Origin: an uncultured Opitutia bacterium
GTDB lineage: Bacteria; Verrucomicrobiota; Verrucomicrobiia; Opitutales; Opitutaceae
Length of the DNA stretch: 37,469 nt
Direction of reading: 5' to 3'
NCBI GenBank assembly: GCA_903900845.1
Contig: CAIUOU010000099.1
Location: forward strand, 1 to 37,469
The notes beneath the pieces are model-generated. The model worked only from the letters and a program-made list of their open reading frames with translations. It had not been told where the DNA came from and did no database searches. Position numbers and translations under genes: made by a program. Below, piece after piece: positions 7,945-16,496 of this stretch (position 1 is the stretch's first letter; each line of letters opens with the position of its first letter).

Positions 7945-10902
7945 ATGAAATCGTACTCCCGCCGTCGTTCCCTGCTGCTGTCTTCCTCCTTGATGGGGCT
8001 CGCGTTTGCGCTGCTCTCTCCGGCCGCCGTCCGCGCCGCCGCGGCCGGGTCGGGAACCATCGCCGGCACCGTCAGCAACGCCGCCACCGGCAACCTGCTC
8101 GAGGGCGCCCGGGTCGCCGTGCCCGTCCTCGGCGTCGACGCGCTGACCGACAACACCGGCCTCTATGTGCTCTCCAATCTTCCGGCCGGCTCCCATGAGC
8201 TGGTCGTCTCCTACATCGGTCTCGATCCGGTGCGGGCCTCCGTCGCCGTCGCGGCCGGCCAGCGCGCTTCGCGCAACTTCGACCTGACGACCGGCATCTA
8301 CCAGATGCAGGAGTTCCGCGTCACGGGTGAGCGCGAGGGTGGCGCTGCCGCGATCACGGCCCAGCGCAACGCCGACAACGTGAAGAACATCGTGGCCATG
8401 GACTCTTACGGCAATCTCCCGAACATGAACGCCGCCGAGGTCGCCATCCGCCTGCCGGGTGTCGCGGGGAACTTCGGCGACGAGAATCTCGTCGACGGGT
8501 TCACGGTGCGCGGCATCGGCCCGGGTCTCAACACCATCACCCTCGACGGCTCGCCGCTCACCAGCCAGGGCGCGCTCTCCCGCAGCACCAACATCAACAA
8601 CCTCACCGGCACGATGTTCGACCAGCTCGAGTTGGTGAAGGGCCACACGCCCGACAAGGGCGCGGACTCGCTCGGCGGCACCATCAACCTCCGCAGCCGC
8701 TCCCCGCTCTCGATGCGCGAGAAACGCCGCGTCTCGTACAGCGCGGGCGTCCGCTGGGCGCCGCCGTTCCTGGAGCACATCCCGCTTCGCGAGGCCCACC
8801 GTTCGCACCCGATGCTCAACGCTCAATGGCAGGAGGTCTTCGGTGTGTTCGGCGGCGACCGTAACCTCGGCGTCTCGATGAATCTTTTCTACAGCGAGAA
8901 CGCGGTCGGCGGCTACCAGACCGTGCGCGACTTCGAGAACACCGTCAGCCGCCCCGCCTACGTCTGGGACTACCGCACGTGGGACAATTACAACAACCGG
9001 AAGCAGCTCAGCCTGAACCTCAAGACCGACTACCGTCTCTCCACCAACACCAAGCTTTCGATCAACACCGTCCTCAACAACGCCAACGAGACGTTCCGCC
9101 GCCAGTACCAGACCCGGGCCTACACCGGCACGCAGACCACCGTGCCCAACGCCACCACCACCGGCGTGGTCCCGGGCTACACCGATCTCATCACCACCGT
9201 CCGCCCGGTCGCCGCCGCCATCATCGAGCAGCAGACCACCGGCCCGGGTAATTTCTACAACCGCATGCGACGTCTCGATGTCGGCGCCGAGCAGGTCTTC
9301 GGCCGCCTGCAGCTCGACTACAACGCGGTCTTCACGCAGACCAACATCAACGGCGGCAGCGGCGGCCGCGGCGGCGTGCTCATCAACCGCCTGACCGGTG
9401 CCGGCTGGATCCTCGACCGCACCGAGTCCGACCTTTTCCCGCGTTTCCTGCGTAACGGCGGACCCGATTTCACCGACCCTTCGAACTACCGGCCCACGCA
9501 GTACACCAACACCATCCTGCAGAACAACAACGTGCGCCGCGAGGTGCGCGGCAACGCCCGCTACGAGTTGCCCACGTCGTTCCCGTTCTCGCTCAAGACC
9601 GGCGCGAACTGGCGCTCGCAGTACGCCGACAACCAGAGCGTGTCACGCCGCTGGAGCTACACCGGGACCGCCGCGCTCCCGTCCGATCCCTCCATCGTTT
9701 CCTTCGACCAAATCAAGACCGGGCGGCGCATGCCCTACTGGGAAAACGTCCAGTTCTTTGTCGACCGCCGGCCGGTCACCCCCGCCTCGTGGCGCGAGGA
9801 CCTTTATTATTCCTATCAGAACAACTACACCGGCAACCGCGCCGTGAACGAGTGGGTCACCGCCGGCTACGGAATGGCCCAGGCCCGCTTCGGCCGCACC
9901 TCCCTGCTCGGCGGCGTCCGCACCGAGCGCACCGAGACCGAGAGCTGGGGCTACGTCCGCTCCCGCTCCGGCAGCACCGCCGCCCAGCAGACGGCCGATC
10001 CCGAGGGCTCCGCCAACCGCGACTACGCCGGCACCCTCCGCAAGCTGCGCGGCGACTACACGAAGTCATTCCCGAGCGTTCACGTCGCGCACGACGTCAC
10101 CGCCAACGTGAAGGCGCGCCTCAGCTGGTCCACGAGCTTCGGCCGTCCCGCGCTCAACAACGCGATGCCCAACGAGACCGTGAACGAGACGAACCAGACC
10201 CTCACGGTGAGCAACCCGTCCCTCCTCCCGCAGTCCGCCGTGAACTGGGACGCGTCCCTCGAGTATTACTTCGAGCCCGTCGGTAACCTGTCGGTCTCGT
10301 GGTTCCGCAAGAGCATCCGCGATTACATCATCACCGGCACCAACGTCGGCACGGTTTCTTCCGGCAACGACAACGGATTCAACGGCGAATATTCGGGTTT
10401 CACCTTGTTGTCCTCCTCCAACGCCGGCACCGCCACGGTCAACGGCTGGGAGTTCGCCTATCAGCAGCAGTTCACTTTCCTGCCAGGTCTGCTCAAGGGG
10501 CTCGGGGCTTCGCTCAATTACACCCTGCTCGAGGCTTCCGGGAACTTCGGCGGCGCGACCAACCGCGAAACCAACCAGGTGCCGGGTTTCATCCCGCGCA
10601 CCGCCAACGCCAGCCTCTCGTGGCGCTACCGCAAGTTCAGCACCCGCGTGCTCTACAACCACGTGGGTTCGTACATCACCAGCTACAACGCCACGAGCCC
10701 GGGCTACAGTGCGTACCGCTTCGCCTACCGCACGGTGAACTTCGGCGTCGCCTGGCAGTTGCGCCCGGCCGTCCAGCTCACCGCCGACGTTAGCAACCTC
10801 TTGAACGAGCCGCAGCGCACCTACCGCGGTTTCAGCGACCGCATGTCGGGCACGATCATCAACGGCACCTCACTCTCGTTTGGCGTGAACGGGCGGTTCT
10901 GA
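7945..10902 (+). CDS. TonB-dependent receptor, second of the tandem pair
   Basis: The protein has 985 residues. The start at 7945 gives a signal peptide (MKSYSRRRSLLLSSSLMGLAFALLSPAAVRAAAA). The domain order matches the preceding gene: CarboxypepD_reg-like (GTIAGTVSNAATGNLLEGARVAV), TonB-box-like (YQMQEFRVTGEREGG), plug (NADNVKNIVAMDSYGNLPNMNAAEVAIRLPGVAG; VKGHTPDKGADSLGGTINLRSRS), then a beta-barrel ending SFGVNGRF. The plug is the most conserved part between the two paralogs. The external-loop regions (for example around residues 330-420) differ, as expected if the copies recognise related but different ligands. No clear Shine-Dalgarno sequence precedes the ATG. The substrate is unknown; by family it could be oligosaccharides or metal chelates. 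Confidence 0.93.
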   Translation: MKSYSRRRSLLLSSSLMGLAFALLSPAAVRAAAAGSGTIAGTVSNAATGNLLEGARVAVPVLGVDALTDNTGLYVLSNLPAGSHELVVSYIGLDPVRASVAVAAGQRASRNFDLTTGIYQMQEFRVTGEREGGAAAITAQRNADNVKNIVAMDSYGNLPNMNAAEVAIRLPGVAGNFGDENLVDGFTVRGIGPGLNTITLDGSPLTSQGALSRSTNINNLTGTMFDQLELVKGHTPDKGADSLGGTINLRSRSPLSMREKRRVSYSAGVRWAPPFLEHIPLREAHRSHPMLNAQWQEVFGVFGGDRNLGVSMNLFYSENAVGGYQTVRDFENTVSRPAYVWDYRTWDNYNNRKQLSLNLKTDYRLSTNTKLSINTVLNNANETFRRQYQTRAYTGTQTTVPNATTTGVVPGYTDLITTVRPVAAAIIEQQTTGPGNFYNRMRRLDVGAEQVFGRLQLDYNAVFTQTNINGGSGGRGGVLINRLTGAGWILDRTESDLFPRFLRNGGPDFTDPSNYRPTQYTNTILQNNNVRREVRGNARYELPTSFPFSLKTGANWRSQYADNQSVSRRWSYTGTAALPSDPSIVSFDQIKTGRRMPYWENVQFFVDRRPVTPASWREDLYYSYQNNYTGNRAVNEWVTAGYGMAQARFGRTSLLGGVRTERTETESWGYVRSRSGSTAAQQTADPEGSANRDYAGTLRKLRGDYTKSFPSVHVAHDVTANVKARLSWSTSFGRPALNNAMPNETVNETNQTLTVSNPSLLPQSAVNWDASLEYYFEPVGNLSVSWFRKSIRDYIITGTNVGTVSSGNDNGFNGEYSGFTLLSSSNAGTATVNGWEFAYQQQFTFLPGLLKGLGASLNYTLLEASGNFGGATNRETNQVPGFIPRTANASLSWRYRKFSTRVLYNHVGSYITSYNATSPGYSAYRFAYRTVNFGVAWQLRPAVQLTADVSNLLNEPQRTYRGFSDRMSGTIINGTSLSFGVNGRF

Positions 10903-10916
10903 GGAAGGTCTTCCCG

Positions 10917-12074
10917 TTAGATCCCGTCGCCCGCCGTGAACGCCAGCTGCACGTCCAGCGGCCGGCGCCGGTTCTCCTCCGCGTAGGCCTCCATGTAGAG
11001 GCTCCACGTCCTCGGGTCCGCGAATTCCGCCTGGGAGTTCGTTCCCGGTTTCACCCGCACGCTGATCGGGCGCACCACGTTGATCAGGTAACCGAGGTTG
11101 TCGGGATTGTAGTCAAAGGGTTGGGACTCGCCGCGGCCGGAGTGCGCGCGGGAGAGGATCTCGTAGTCACCGGGCGCCGTGACGGTCCACAACGCCTCCC
11201 ACTGCCGCCAGCTGTACGGTTGGTCGATGCCCTTGAGGTGCGCCGCCTGCCACGTGCGCCCGCCGTCCGTGCTCACGTCCACGCGGCTCACGCCGGCCTC
11301 GCCCGCCCACGCCACGCCCGCGATGCGCAGCGTGCCCGCGCCCACCGCGGCGCCCGCCGGCGGCGTGAGCACCTCGCTCTTCACCGAGCCCGGCCCGAGC
11401 GGCTGGCGCCGGCCGTCGCGGATGATCGCGTACTTCTTCGTCTGGAAGTAACCTTGGTAGGGCTGGTCGGTGACCCGCATCGTGCGGAGCCACTTCACCG
11501 AGGCGACGCCGTACCAGCCGGGCACGAACAGCCGCAGCGGCGCGCCGTGGTTCGGTTCCAGCGGTTCGCCGTTCATCCGGAGCGCGACGAGGGTGTCGGG
11601 ATGCAGGGCCTTTTCGAGCGGCAGGCTGCGGGAAAAATTCATCTGGTGGCCGTCCTCCTCGCCGTGGTCCGCCCCTTCGAAGATCACCTCGGTCGCCGCC
11701 GCTTTCACGCCTGCCGGCTCCAGCAGGTCGCGCAGCCGCACCCCCGTCCACTCGGCATGCCCGATCGCGCCCGCTCCCCATTGCACCCCCGCCGCCTTCT
11801 CCTTGAGGAACGAGCGGCCGTTGCCGGCGCACTCCACCGTGGCGAACACGCTGTGCTGCGGCATCGCCTCCAGCTGCGCCAGCGTCCAGCGGCCCGGACG
11901 TGTCACGAGGCCCTCGAGGTTGAGTTCCCACGCCCGCGCTTCTCCCGCGGCCGGCGGCTCGAAATGGTTGCGGACGAAGAACAGCCGGTTCGGCGTGACC
12001 CAGCTGGGCACGTGCTCGAGGGGCGTCTCGCTGTTCTCCGGACCTGAGGTTACGATCCTGCGCGCGGCGTTCAT
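10917..12074 (-). CDS. Sulfite oxidase-family molybdopterin oxidoreductase
   Basis: The protein has 385 residues from ATG 12074. The frame stays open for a further 115 codons upstream, but that stretch reads like non-coding sequence and homology begins after 12074. Residues about 45-230 form the oxidoreductase molybdopterin domain. C82 in ATVECAGNGRS is the expected molybdenum-coordinating cysteine, and GAPLRLFVPGWYGVASVKWL is the conserved cofactor/substrate segment. The C-terminal part (GVAWAGEAGVSRVDVSTDGGRTWQAA...YSWRQWEALW) is the Ig-like dimerisation domain. No heme domain, Tat motif or signal peptide is visible, so it is probably cytosolic or uses an unannotated partner, unlike periplasmic SorA or YedY. 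Whether the substrate is sulfite cannot be settled. It converges with the tandem receptor (stop codons 14 bp apart). Confidence 0.87.
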   Translation of the reverse strand: MNAARRIVTSGPENSETPLEHVPSWVTPNRLFFVRNHFEPPAAGEARAWELNLEGLVTRPGRWTLAQLEAMPQHSVFATVECAGNGRSFLKEKAAGVQWGAGAIGHAEWTGVRLRDLLEPAGVKAAATEVIFEGADHGEEDGHQMNFSRSLPLEKALHPDTLVALRMNGEPLEPNHGAPLRLFVPGWYGVASVKWLRTMRVTDQPYQGYFQTKKYAIIRDGRRQPLGPGSVKSEVLTPPAGAAVGAGTLRIAGVAWAGEAGVSRVDVSTDGGRTWQAAHLKGIDQPYSWRQWEALWTVTAPGDYEILSRAHSGRGESQPFDYNPDNLGYLINVVRPISVRVKPGTNSQAEFADPRTWSLYMEAYAEENRRRPLDVQLAFTAGDGI

Positions 12075-12503
12075 GGCGCGAGGTTGGTTGCCCGTCCCGG
12101 GACCGGCAAACGGTATTCCGTCTAAAAGTCGAAGCTTGGCGACCGACAGGCTCGTCGAGGTGAAGGGCGCGGCTCCGAGCCGTTGCACGGAGGAAACGCG
12201 GAGGGTTCTAGGCCGGAGACTCGACGGAAAGCCCGAAGCGCGGAGTTTGGCCCGCGGACCAGAGACAGGGCGCAGAATGTAAGCTCGCCGGCGCGTTTTG
12301 CGCCTTTGGGCGGCCAAATGACCCATGGCCGCGAAGAGACGCAAGAGGCGCAAAACCGAGAAGGGGAGGGGAATCCACGACTCTCGGTCGCCGCCACTTT
12401 CTCCGTCATTGCCATTCACCTTTCCTCATCCCTCGCCCCGCGCCGAGCGAGTCGCGAGGAAAGATTCGCCCCGCGTGCGGCCGGCTGTTTCCTCGGTTTT
12501 GAG
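12075..12503. other. 429-bp non-coding stretch upstream of the D-amino-acid-type operon
   Basis: No convincing gene is seen between the divergent starts at 12074 (minus) and 12504 (plus). Open frames cross it on both strands but show no domain or natural protein composition. It holds the long inverted repeat listed at 12295-12356 and presumably the promoters of both flanking units; no convincing -35/-10 pair stood out. Confidence 0.6.
12295..12356. repeat. Long imperfect extragenic inverted repeat
   Basis: GTTTTGCGCCT (12295-12305) is the exact reverse complement of AGGCGCAAAAC (12346-12356). Nested inside, GCGGCCA and TGGCCGC form a second 7-bp arm around a 9-nt centre (AATGACCCA). The right half (ACGCAAGAGGCGCAAAA) resembles the 'CGCAAAGACGCAAAG' type of extragenic sequence I recall from many environmental genomes. 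That resemblance is from memory and was not searched. Confidence 0.6.
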
Positions 12504-12971
12504 ATGAACACCCCCGAGCAGAACCTCGCGCGCCTGCAACTCGTGCTGCCGCCCGCCCCGCGCCCTGTCGCCGTGTACCGGCCGCTGGTCGTCGTGCAGG
12601 GGCTCGCCTACGTGTCCGGTCACGGGCCGGTTTGCACTGACGGCTCGCTCATCCGCGGCCGCGTCGGCGCCGACCTCGACCTCGTTGCGGGCCACGCCGC
12701 CGCTCGTCAGGTCGGCCTCGCCATCCTCGCCACGCTCCGCGACCAGCTGGGTTCGCTCGATCGTGTCCAGCGTGTCATCAAGCTCCTCGGCATGGTGAAC
12801 TCCGCGCCCGATTTCCTCGAGCACCCGAAGGTCATCAATGGCTGCAGCGAGCTTTTCGCCGAGGTGTTCGGAGCGGAGCGGGGTATCGGCGCCCGTAGCG
12901 CCGTCGGCATGGGTCCGCTCCCGGGAAATATCGCCGTGGAAATCGAGGCCATCTTCGAGCTCGCGCCATGA
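12504..12971 (+). CDS. RidA-family enamine/imine deaminase
   Basis: The protein has 155 residues and ATG 12504 is the start consistent with family length. It is a YjgF/YER057c/UK114-like fold: VVVQGLAYVSGHGPV near the N-terminus and the C-terminal GARSAVGMGPLPGNIAVEIEAIF, whose Arg corresponds to the substrate-carboxylate-binding Arg of RidA. It belongs to the longer 'YjgF_endoribonuclease-like' subgroup rather than classical 128-residue RidA. RidA proteins hydrolyse reactive 2-aminoacrylate-type enamines released by PLP-dependent dehydratases. It is the first gene of a five-gene operon, and its stop overlaps the start of the PLP enzyme by 4 nt (ATGA), so the pairing is likely functional. It probably scavenges the enamine made by that enzyme. 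Confidence 0.86.
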   Translation: MNTPEQNLARLQLVLPPAPRPVAVYRPLVVVQGLAYVSGHGPVCTDGSLIRGRVGADLDLVAGHAAARQVGLAILATLRDQLGSLDRVQRVIKLLGMVNSAPDFLEHPKVINGCSELFAEVFGAERGIGARSAVGMGPLPGNIAVEIEAIFELAP

Positions 12972-14077
12972 CGCCCGCCTGGATGCGGCTCGCCGATGAG
13001 TCCGCCGCCCCTTCCCCCGCGCTGCTGGTTTTCCCCGATCGCATCGAGGAAAACCTCCGCCGCATGATCGCCCTTGCGGGCGGCCCGCAGCGGCTGCGGC
13101 CGCATCTGAAGACCCACAAGTTGCCGCAATTGATCGCGCTTCAGGCGCGCCTCGGCATCACGCGCTGCAAAGCGGCCACCATCGCTGAGGTCGAGATGGC
13201 CGCCGGCGCCGGCGCCACCGACATCACGCTCTCCACCCAGCCCGTCGGACCCAACGCCGCCCGGCTGGTCGCCCTCATCCGCGCGTTCCCTTCGGTCGCC
13301 TTCTCGACGATCGCGGATGACCCCGACGCGGTCGACGCGCTCGCCCGCGTCGCCGCCGAAGCCGGGGTCGTGGTCGAGGTGCTGGTCGATCTCGACGTGG
13401 GCATGGCCCGCACCGGGATCGCCCCCGGACCGGAAGCCGCGCAACTGTACCGCCGTATCGCCGCCGCGCGGTCGCTTCGTCCGGGTGGCCTCCACGCCTA
13501 TGATGGACACTTGCGCCAACCGTTGCTCGCCGACCGCATTGCGGCCGCCGCCGGTGGCATCGCCCGGGTCGATGACCTTGCCGCGGCGCTCCGCGCCGAG
13601 GGCCTGCCGGTGCCGCGTCTCGTGTGGGGAGGCACGCCGACGTTCCCAGTCCACGCCCGCCGCGCCGGCATCGAGTGCAGCCCGGGCACCTGCGTTTTAT
13701 GGGACGCCGGCTACGAGCGTAACATCCCCGACCTCGAGTTTCTCCACGCCGCCGTGCTGCTGACGCGCGTCATCAGCCGTCCCGGTGCCGGCCGGCTGTG
13801 CCTCGACCTTGGACACAAGGCCGTGGCAAGCGAGATGGCGCACCCGCGCGTGGTCTTTCCCGAATTGCCCGACGCCCGCGCGGTCACCCACAGCGAGGAA
13901 CATCTCGTCCTCGAGACGTCCGCGGCGGACAAGTTTCCCGTCGGTTCGGCGCTTTACGGCATTCCGTGGCACATCTGCCCGACCGTCGCGCTGCATGACC
14001 GCGTGCAGGTGGTGCGCGAAGGCCGCGTGGCGGAGACATGGACGGTGACCGCGCGAGCGCGGCGGTTGGGAGTCTGA
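12968..14077 (+). CDS. D-serine dehydratase / D-threonine aldolase-like PLP enzyme
   Basis: The protein has 369 residues. It shows an alanine-racemase-type N-terminal TIM barrel with RPHLKTHK (residues 44-51), where K48 is the expected PLP lysine, then EVEMAAGAGATDI and VDLDVGMARTGI. The C-terminal DSD1-type domain carries H335-x-C337 in IPWHICPTVAL. In characterised relatives this position is the metal site: as I recall, His/Cys binds Zn in eukaryotic D-serine dehydratase, while D-threonine aldolase has His/Asp. That favours a dehydratase acting on D-serine, 3-hydroxyaspartate or similar, but substrate assignment by homology is weak in this family. Its start overlaps the RidA stop, and a GntP permease begins 5 nt after its stop. 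It is cytosolic. Confidence 0.88.
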   Translation: MTPAWMRLADESAAPSPALLVFPDRIEENLRRMIALAGGPQRLRPHLKTHKLPQLIALQARLGITRCKAATIAEVEMAAGAGATDITLSTQPVGPNAARLVALIRAFPSVAFSTIADDPDAVDALARVAAEAGVVVEVLVDLDVGMARTGIAPGPEAAQLYRRIAAARSLRPGGLHAYDGHLRQPLLADRIAAAAGGIARVDDLAAALRAEGLPVPRLVWGGTPTFPVHARRAGIECSPGTCVLWDAGYERNIPDLEFLHAAVLLTRVISRPGAGRLCLDLGHKAVASEMAHPRVVFPELPDARAVTHSEEHLVLETSAADKFPVGSALYGIPWHICPTVALHDRVQVVREGRVAETWTVTARARRLGV

Positions 14078-14082
14078 TTCCC

Positions 14083-15405
14083 ATGTCGACGCCACTGCTC
14101 CTCGCTCTGGCGGCGATCGCGCTGCTCGTGGGACTGGTGACATGGCTGCGGGTGAACGCCTTCGTGGCGCTCCTGGCGGCCGCCCTGCTGGCCGGGATTG
14201 GATCGGGGCTGGCACCGCTCGCTGCCCTGAAGGCTTTTCAGGATGGGGTGGGCGCCACGCTGGGCGGCATCGCCGCCGTGATCGCGCTCGGCGCGATGAT
14301 CGGCCGCCTGCTTGCGGAGTCAGGCGGCGCGCTGGTGCTCGCGGAGCGTCTGGAATCCTGGTTCGGCGCCGGCCGCGCGCTCCTGTGCGTCGTGGTGCTC
14401 GGCCTCGTCGTCGGGCTCGCGACGTGGTTCACCGTCGGTTTGCTGCTGATGGTTCCGGTGGCCGCCTCGCTGGCCCGTCGCACCGGACGGCCGTTCCTCA
14501 CGCTGGCGCTGCCGCTCGTCGCGTTCCTATCCGCGATGCACGGGCTGACGCCGCCGCACCCGGGCCCCGTCGTCGCGATCGACGCGCTGGGCGCGAGTCC
14601 GGGCGCGGTGCTCGCGCTCGCGTTCGTCGTCGCGATTCCGGCCGCGCTCCTCGCCGGTCCGGTGTTTGCACGATGGGTCGCGCCGCGGATCGACGTCCCG
14701 CCGCCCGGGCCGGCGGAAACGTCCGGGCCGGCGGTGGGACGTCCCGGCTTCGCGGCGACGGCCGGCGTGATCGCGCTTCCGGTCGGCCTCATGCTGGCCA
14801 ACTCGACGGGGGAGCTTCTGCTGCCGGCGGGTGGCGCGGTCCGCGGTGCGCTGGCGTTCGCCGGGCATCCCGTGACCGCTTTGGTGGCGGCGCTGGTGTT
14901 CGCAGCGATGGTGTTCGGCCGCGCGGCGCCGTTTTCCCGGGCGCGCCTGCTCGAGTTCACCGAGCAGAGCGTGGCGGCGATCGGCATGACGCTGCTGGTG
15001 GTGGGGGCCGGGGGCGGATTTGCGCGCGTGCTCCGGGAGGCGGGTGTCGCCGAAGCGCTGGGCGGGGTGGCCGGCGCCGCGAACCTGTCGCCACTTATCT
15101 ACGGCTGGCTGGTCGCGGCGTTCATCCGCGTGGCCACGGGGTCGGCGACCGTCGCCATCACAACGGCGGCCGGCCTGCTCGCGCCCATGCTCGCGACCCA
15201 TCCGGAGGTGAACCGCAACCTTCTCGTGCTCGCGCTCGGTTCCGGCTCGCTGGTGCTCTCACATCTCAACGACGGCGGTTTCTGGATCGTGCGCGACTGC
15301 CTCGGTCTCACGGTCGGCCAGACGCTCCGGACCTGGTTCGTGCTCGAAACCATCCTCGGGGTCGCCGGCCTCGGGTTCGTACTGCTGCTTTCTCTGGTGC
15401 TCTGA
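14083..15405 (+). CDS. GntP-family permease (gluconate/D-serine type)
   Basis: The protein has 440 residues. ATG 14083 is preferred because it gives a membrane-embedded N-terminus (MSTPLLLALAAIALLVGLVTWLRVNAFVALLAAALLAG); an upstream ATG at 14038 lies inside the previous gene. The whole sequence is hydrophobic, with about 12-14 helices and conserved GntP segments such as FQDGVGATLGGIAAVIALGAMIGRLLAESGGA, HGLTPPHPGPV, RVATGSATVAITTAAGLLAP and LSHLNDGGFWIV. GntP members are H+ symporters for gluconate and related acids, and the family also includes the E. coli D-serine transporter DsdX. Next to a D-serine-dehydratase-like enzyme and RidA, a D-amino-acid substrate is more likely than gluconate, but this is inference from context. 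Confidence 0.93.
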   Translation: MSTPLLLALAAIALLVGLVTWLRVNAFVALLAAALLAGIGSGLAPLAALKAFQDGVGATLGGIAAVIALGAMIGRLLAESGGALVLAERLESWFGAGRALLCVVVLGLVVGLATWFTVGLLLMVPVAASLARRTGRPFLTLALPLVAFLSAMHGLTPPHPGPVVAIDALGASPGAVLALAFVVAIPAALLAGPVFARWVAPRIDVPPPGPAETSGPAVGRPGFAATAGVIALPVGLMLANSTGELLLPAGGAVRGALAFAGHPVTALVAALVFAAMVFGRAAPFSRARLLEFTEQSVAAIGMTLLVVGAGGGFARVLREAGVAEALGGVAGAANLSPLIYGWLVAAFIRVATGSATVAITTAAGLLAPMLATHPEVNRNLLVLALGSGSLVLSHLNDGGFWIVRDCLGLTVGQTLRTWFVLETILGVAGLGFVLLLSLVL

Positions 15406-15407
15406 CC

Positions 15408-16496
15408 ATGAAACATCCCCTGATTGTCGACGCCCACCTCGACCTCGCGATGAATGCGATCGAGTGGAACCGCGACCTCACTCGGCCGCTCGCCGAGATT
15501 CGCGCGGCCGAGGCGCACTTGCGCGACAAACCGGACCGCGGCCACGGCACCGTGTGCCTGCCCGAGATGCGGCGCGGACACGTGGGCCTTTGCGTCGCCA
15601 CGCAGATCGCGCGGCTGGAGCACGACGCCTACAGCCCGGTCTTCGGCTGGCGGTCTTCGGCGCAGGCTTGGGCGATGACCCAGGCGCAACTGGCCTGGTA
15701 CCGCGCGATGGAGGAGGCGGGGGAGATGGTGGCGATCCGCGACCGCGCCGGCCTCGACGCCCATGTCGCGCGCTGGGAGGCGGCTGATGACGCCGTGGCC
15801 GCCAAGCTGCCGGTCGGTTTCATCCGCAGCCTCGAGGGCGCGGACTCGCTCATCACGCCCGCGCACCTCGAGCGCGCGTGGGCCGACGGTTTGCGAGCGA
15901 TCGGCCCCGCGCATTACGGCCCCGGGGTCTACGCGCAGGGGACCGGTACGACGGGGCCGTTCCCGGAGCGCGGCCGTGAGCTGCTGCGTCTGGCCGGCGA
16001 ACTCGGGCTGATCCTTGACGTGACCCATCTCAGCGACGAGTGCCTCTGGCAGGTGATCGGGCTTTATCGCGGCCCGGTCTGGGCAAGCCACCACAACGCC
16101 CGCGCCCTCGTGCCGCACCAGCGGCAGTTGGCGGACGACATGTTCCGCGCGCTGGTGGCCCGAGACGCCGTGGTGTGTGTCTGCCTCGACGGCTGGATGA
16201 TGACGCCCGGTTGGGAACGTGGGAAAACCACGCCCGCCTCGGCGGGTCTCACGCTCGCGCGGCTTGCCGACCACATCGACCATTGGTGTCAGCTGGCGGG
16301 CAACGCCCGGCACGTCGGTCTCGGCAGCGACCTCGACGGTGCGTTCGGCACGGAACAGACGCCCGCGGACCTAGGCTCGATCGCGGACCTCGCGCAACTG
16401 CCCGGAATTCTCCTGGGACGCGGTTACGCCGACGCCGACATCGCCGGCATCATGGGCAGCAACCTCCGGCGTTTTCTCGCCTCGGCCCTGCCGTGA
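15408..16496 (+). CDS. Membrane dipeptidase-family (peptidase M19) enzyme
   Basis: The protein has 362 residues from ATG 15408, 2 nt after the permease stop. The M19 metal ligands are visible: D8-A-H10-L-D12 at the N-terminus, the bridging Glu in SLEGADS, His in DVTHLSDE, His in WASHHNARAL, and Asp in GLGSDLDGAFG. The C-terminal IAGIMGSNLRRFL is also typical. No signal peptide or anchor is present, so this is a cytosolic bacterial relative. M19 enzymes hydrolyse dipeptides and tolerate a D-residue at the C-terminal position, and several bacterial members act on L-D dipeptides. In this operon it would release a D-amino acid for the PLP enzyme. Its TGA overlaps the ATG of the next gene (TGATG). 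Confidence 0.92.
   Translation: MKHPLIVDAHLDLAMNAIEWNRDLTRPLAEIRAAEAHLRDKPDRGHGTVCLPEMRRGHVGLCVATQIARLEHDAYSPVFGWRSSAQAWAMTQAQLAWYRAMEEAGEMVAIRDRAGLDAHVARWEAADDAVAAKLPVGFIRSLEGADSLITPAHLERAWADGLRAIGPAHYGPGVYAQGTGTTGPFPERGRELLRLAGELGLILDVTHLSDECLWQVIGLYRGPVWASHHNARALVPHQRQLADDMFRALVARDAVVCVCLDGWMMTPGWERGKTTPASAGLTLARLADHIDHWCQLAGNARHVGLGSDLDGAFGTEQTPADLGSIADLAQLPGILLGRGYADADIAGIMGSNLRRFLASALP

Noticed and set aside
10903-10916. Short GGAAG/CTTCC palindrome between the convergent receptor and sulfite oxidase genes as a terminator
   Set aside because: The stem is 5 bp with a 2-nt loop and no T-tract, too weak to call.
12075-12419. N-terminal extension of 115 residues for the sulfite oxidase-family protein
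   Set aside because: The extension crosses the inverted repeat, has no homology-like pattern, and family similarity begins after ATG 12074.
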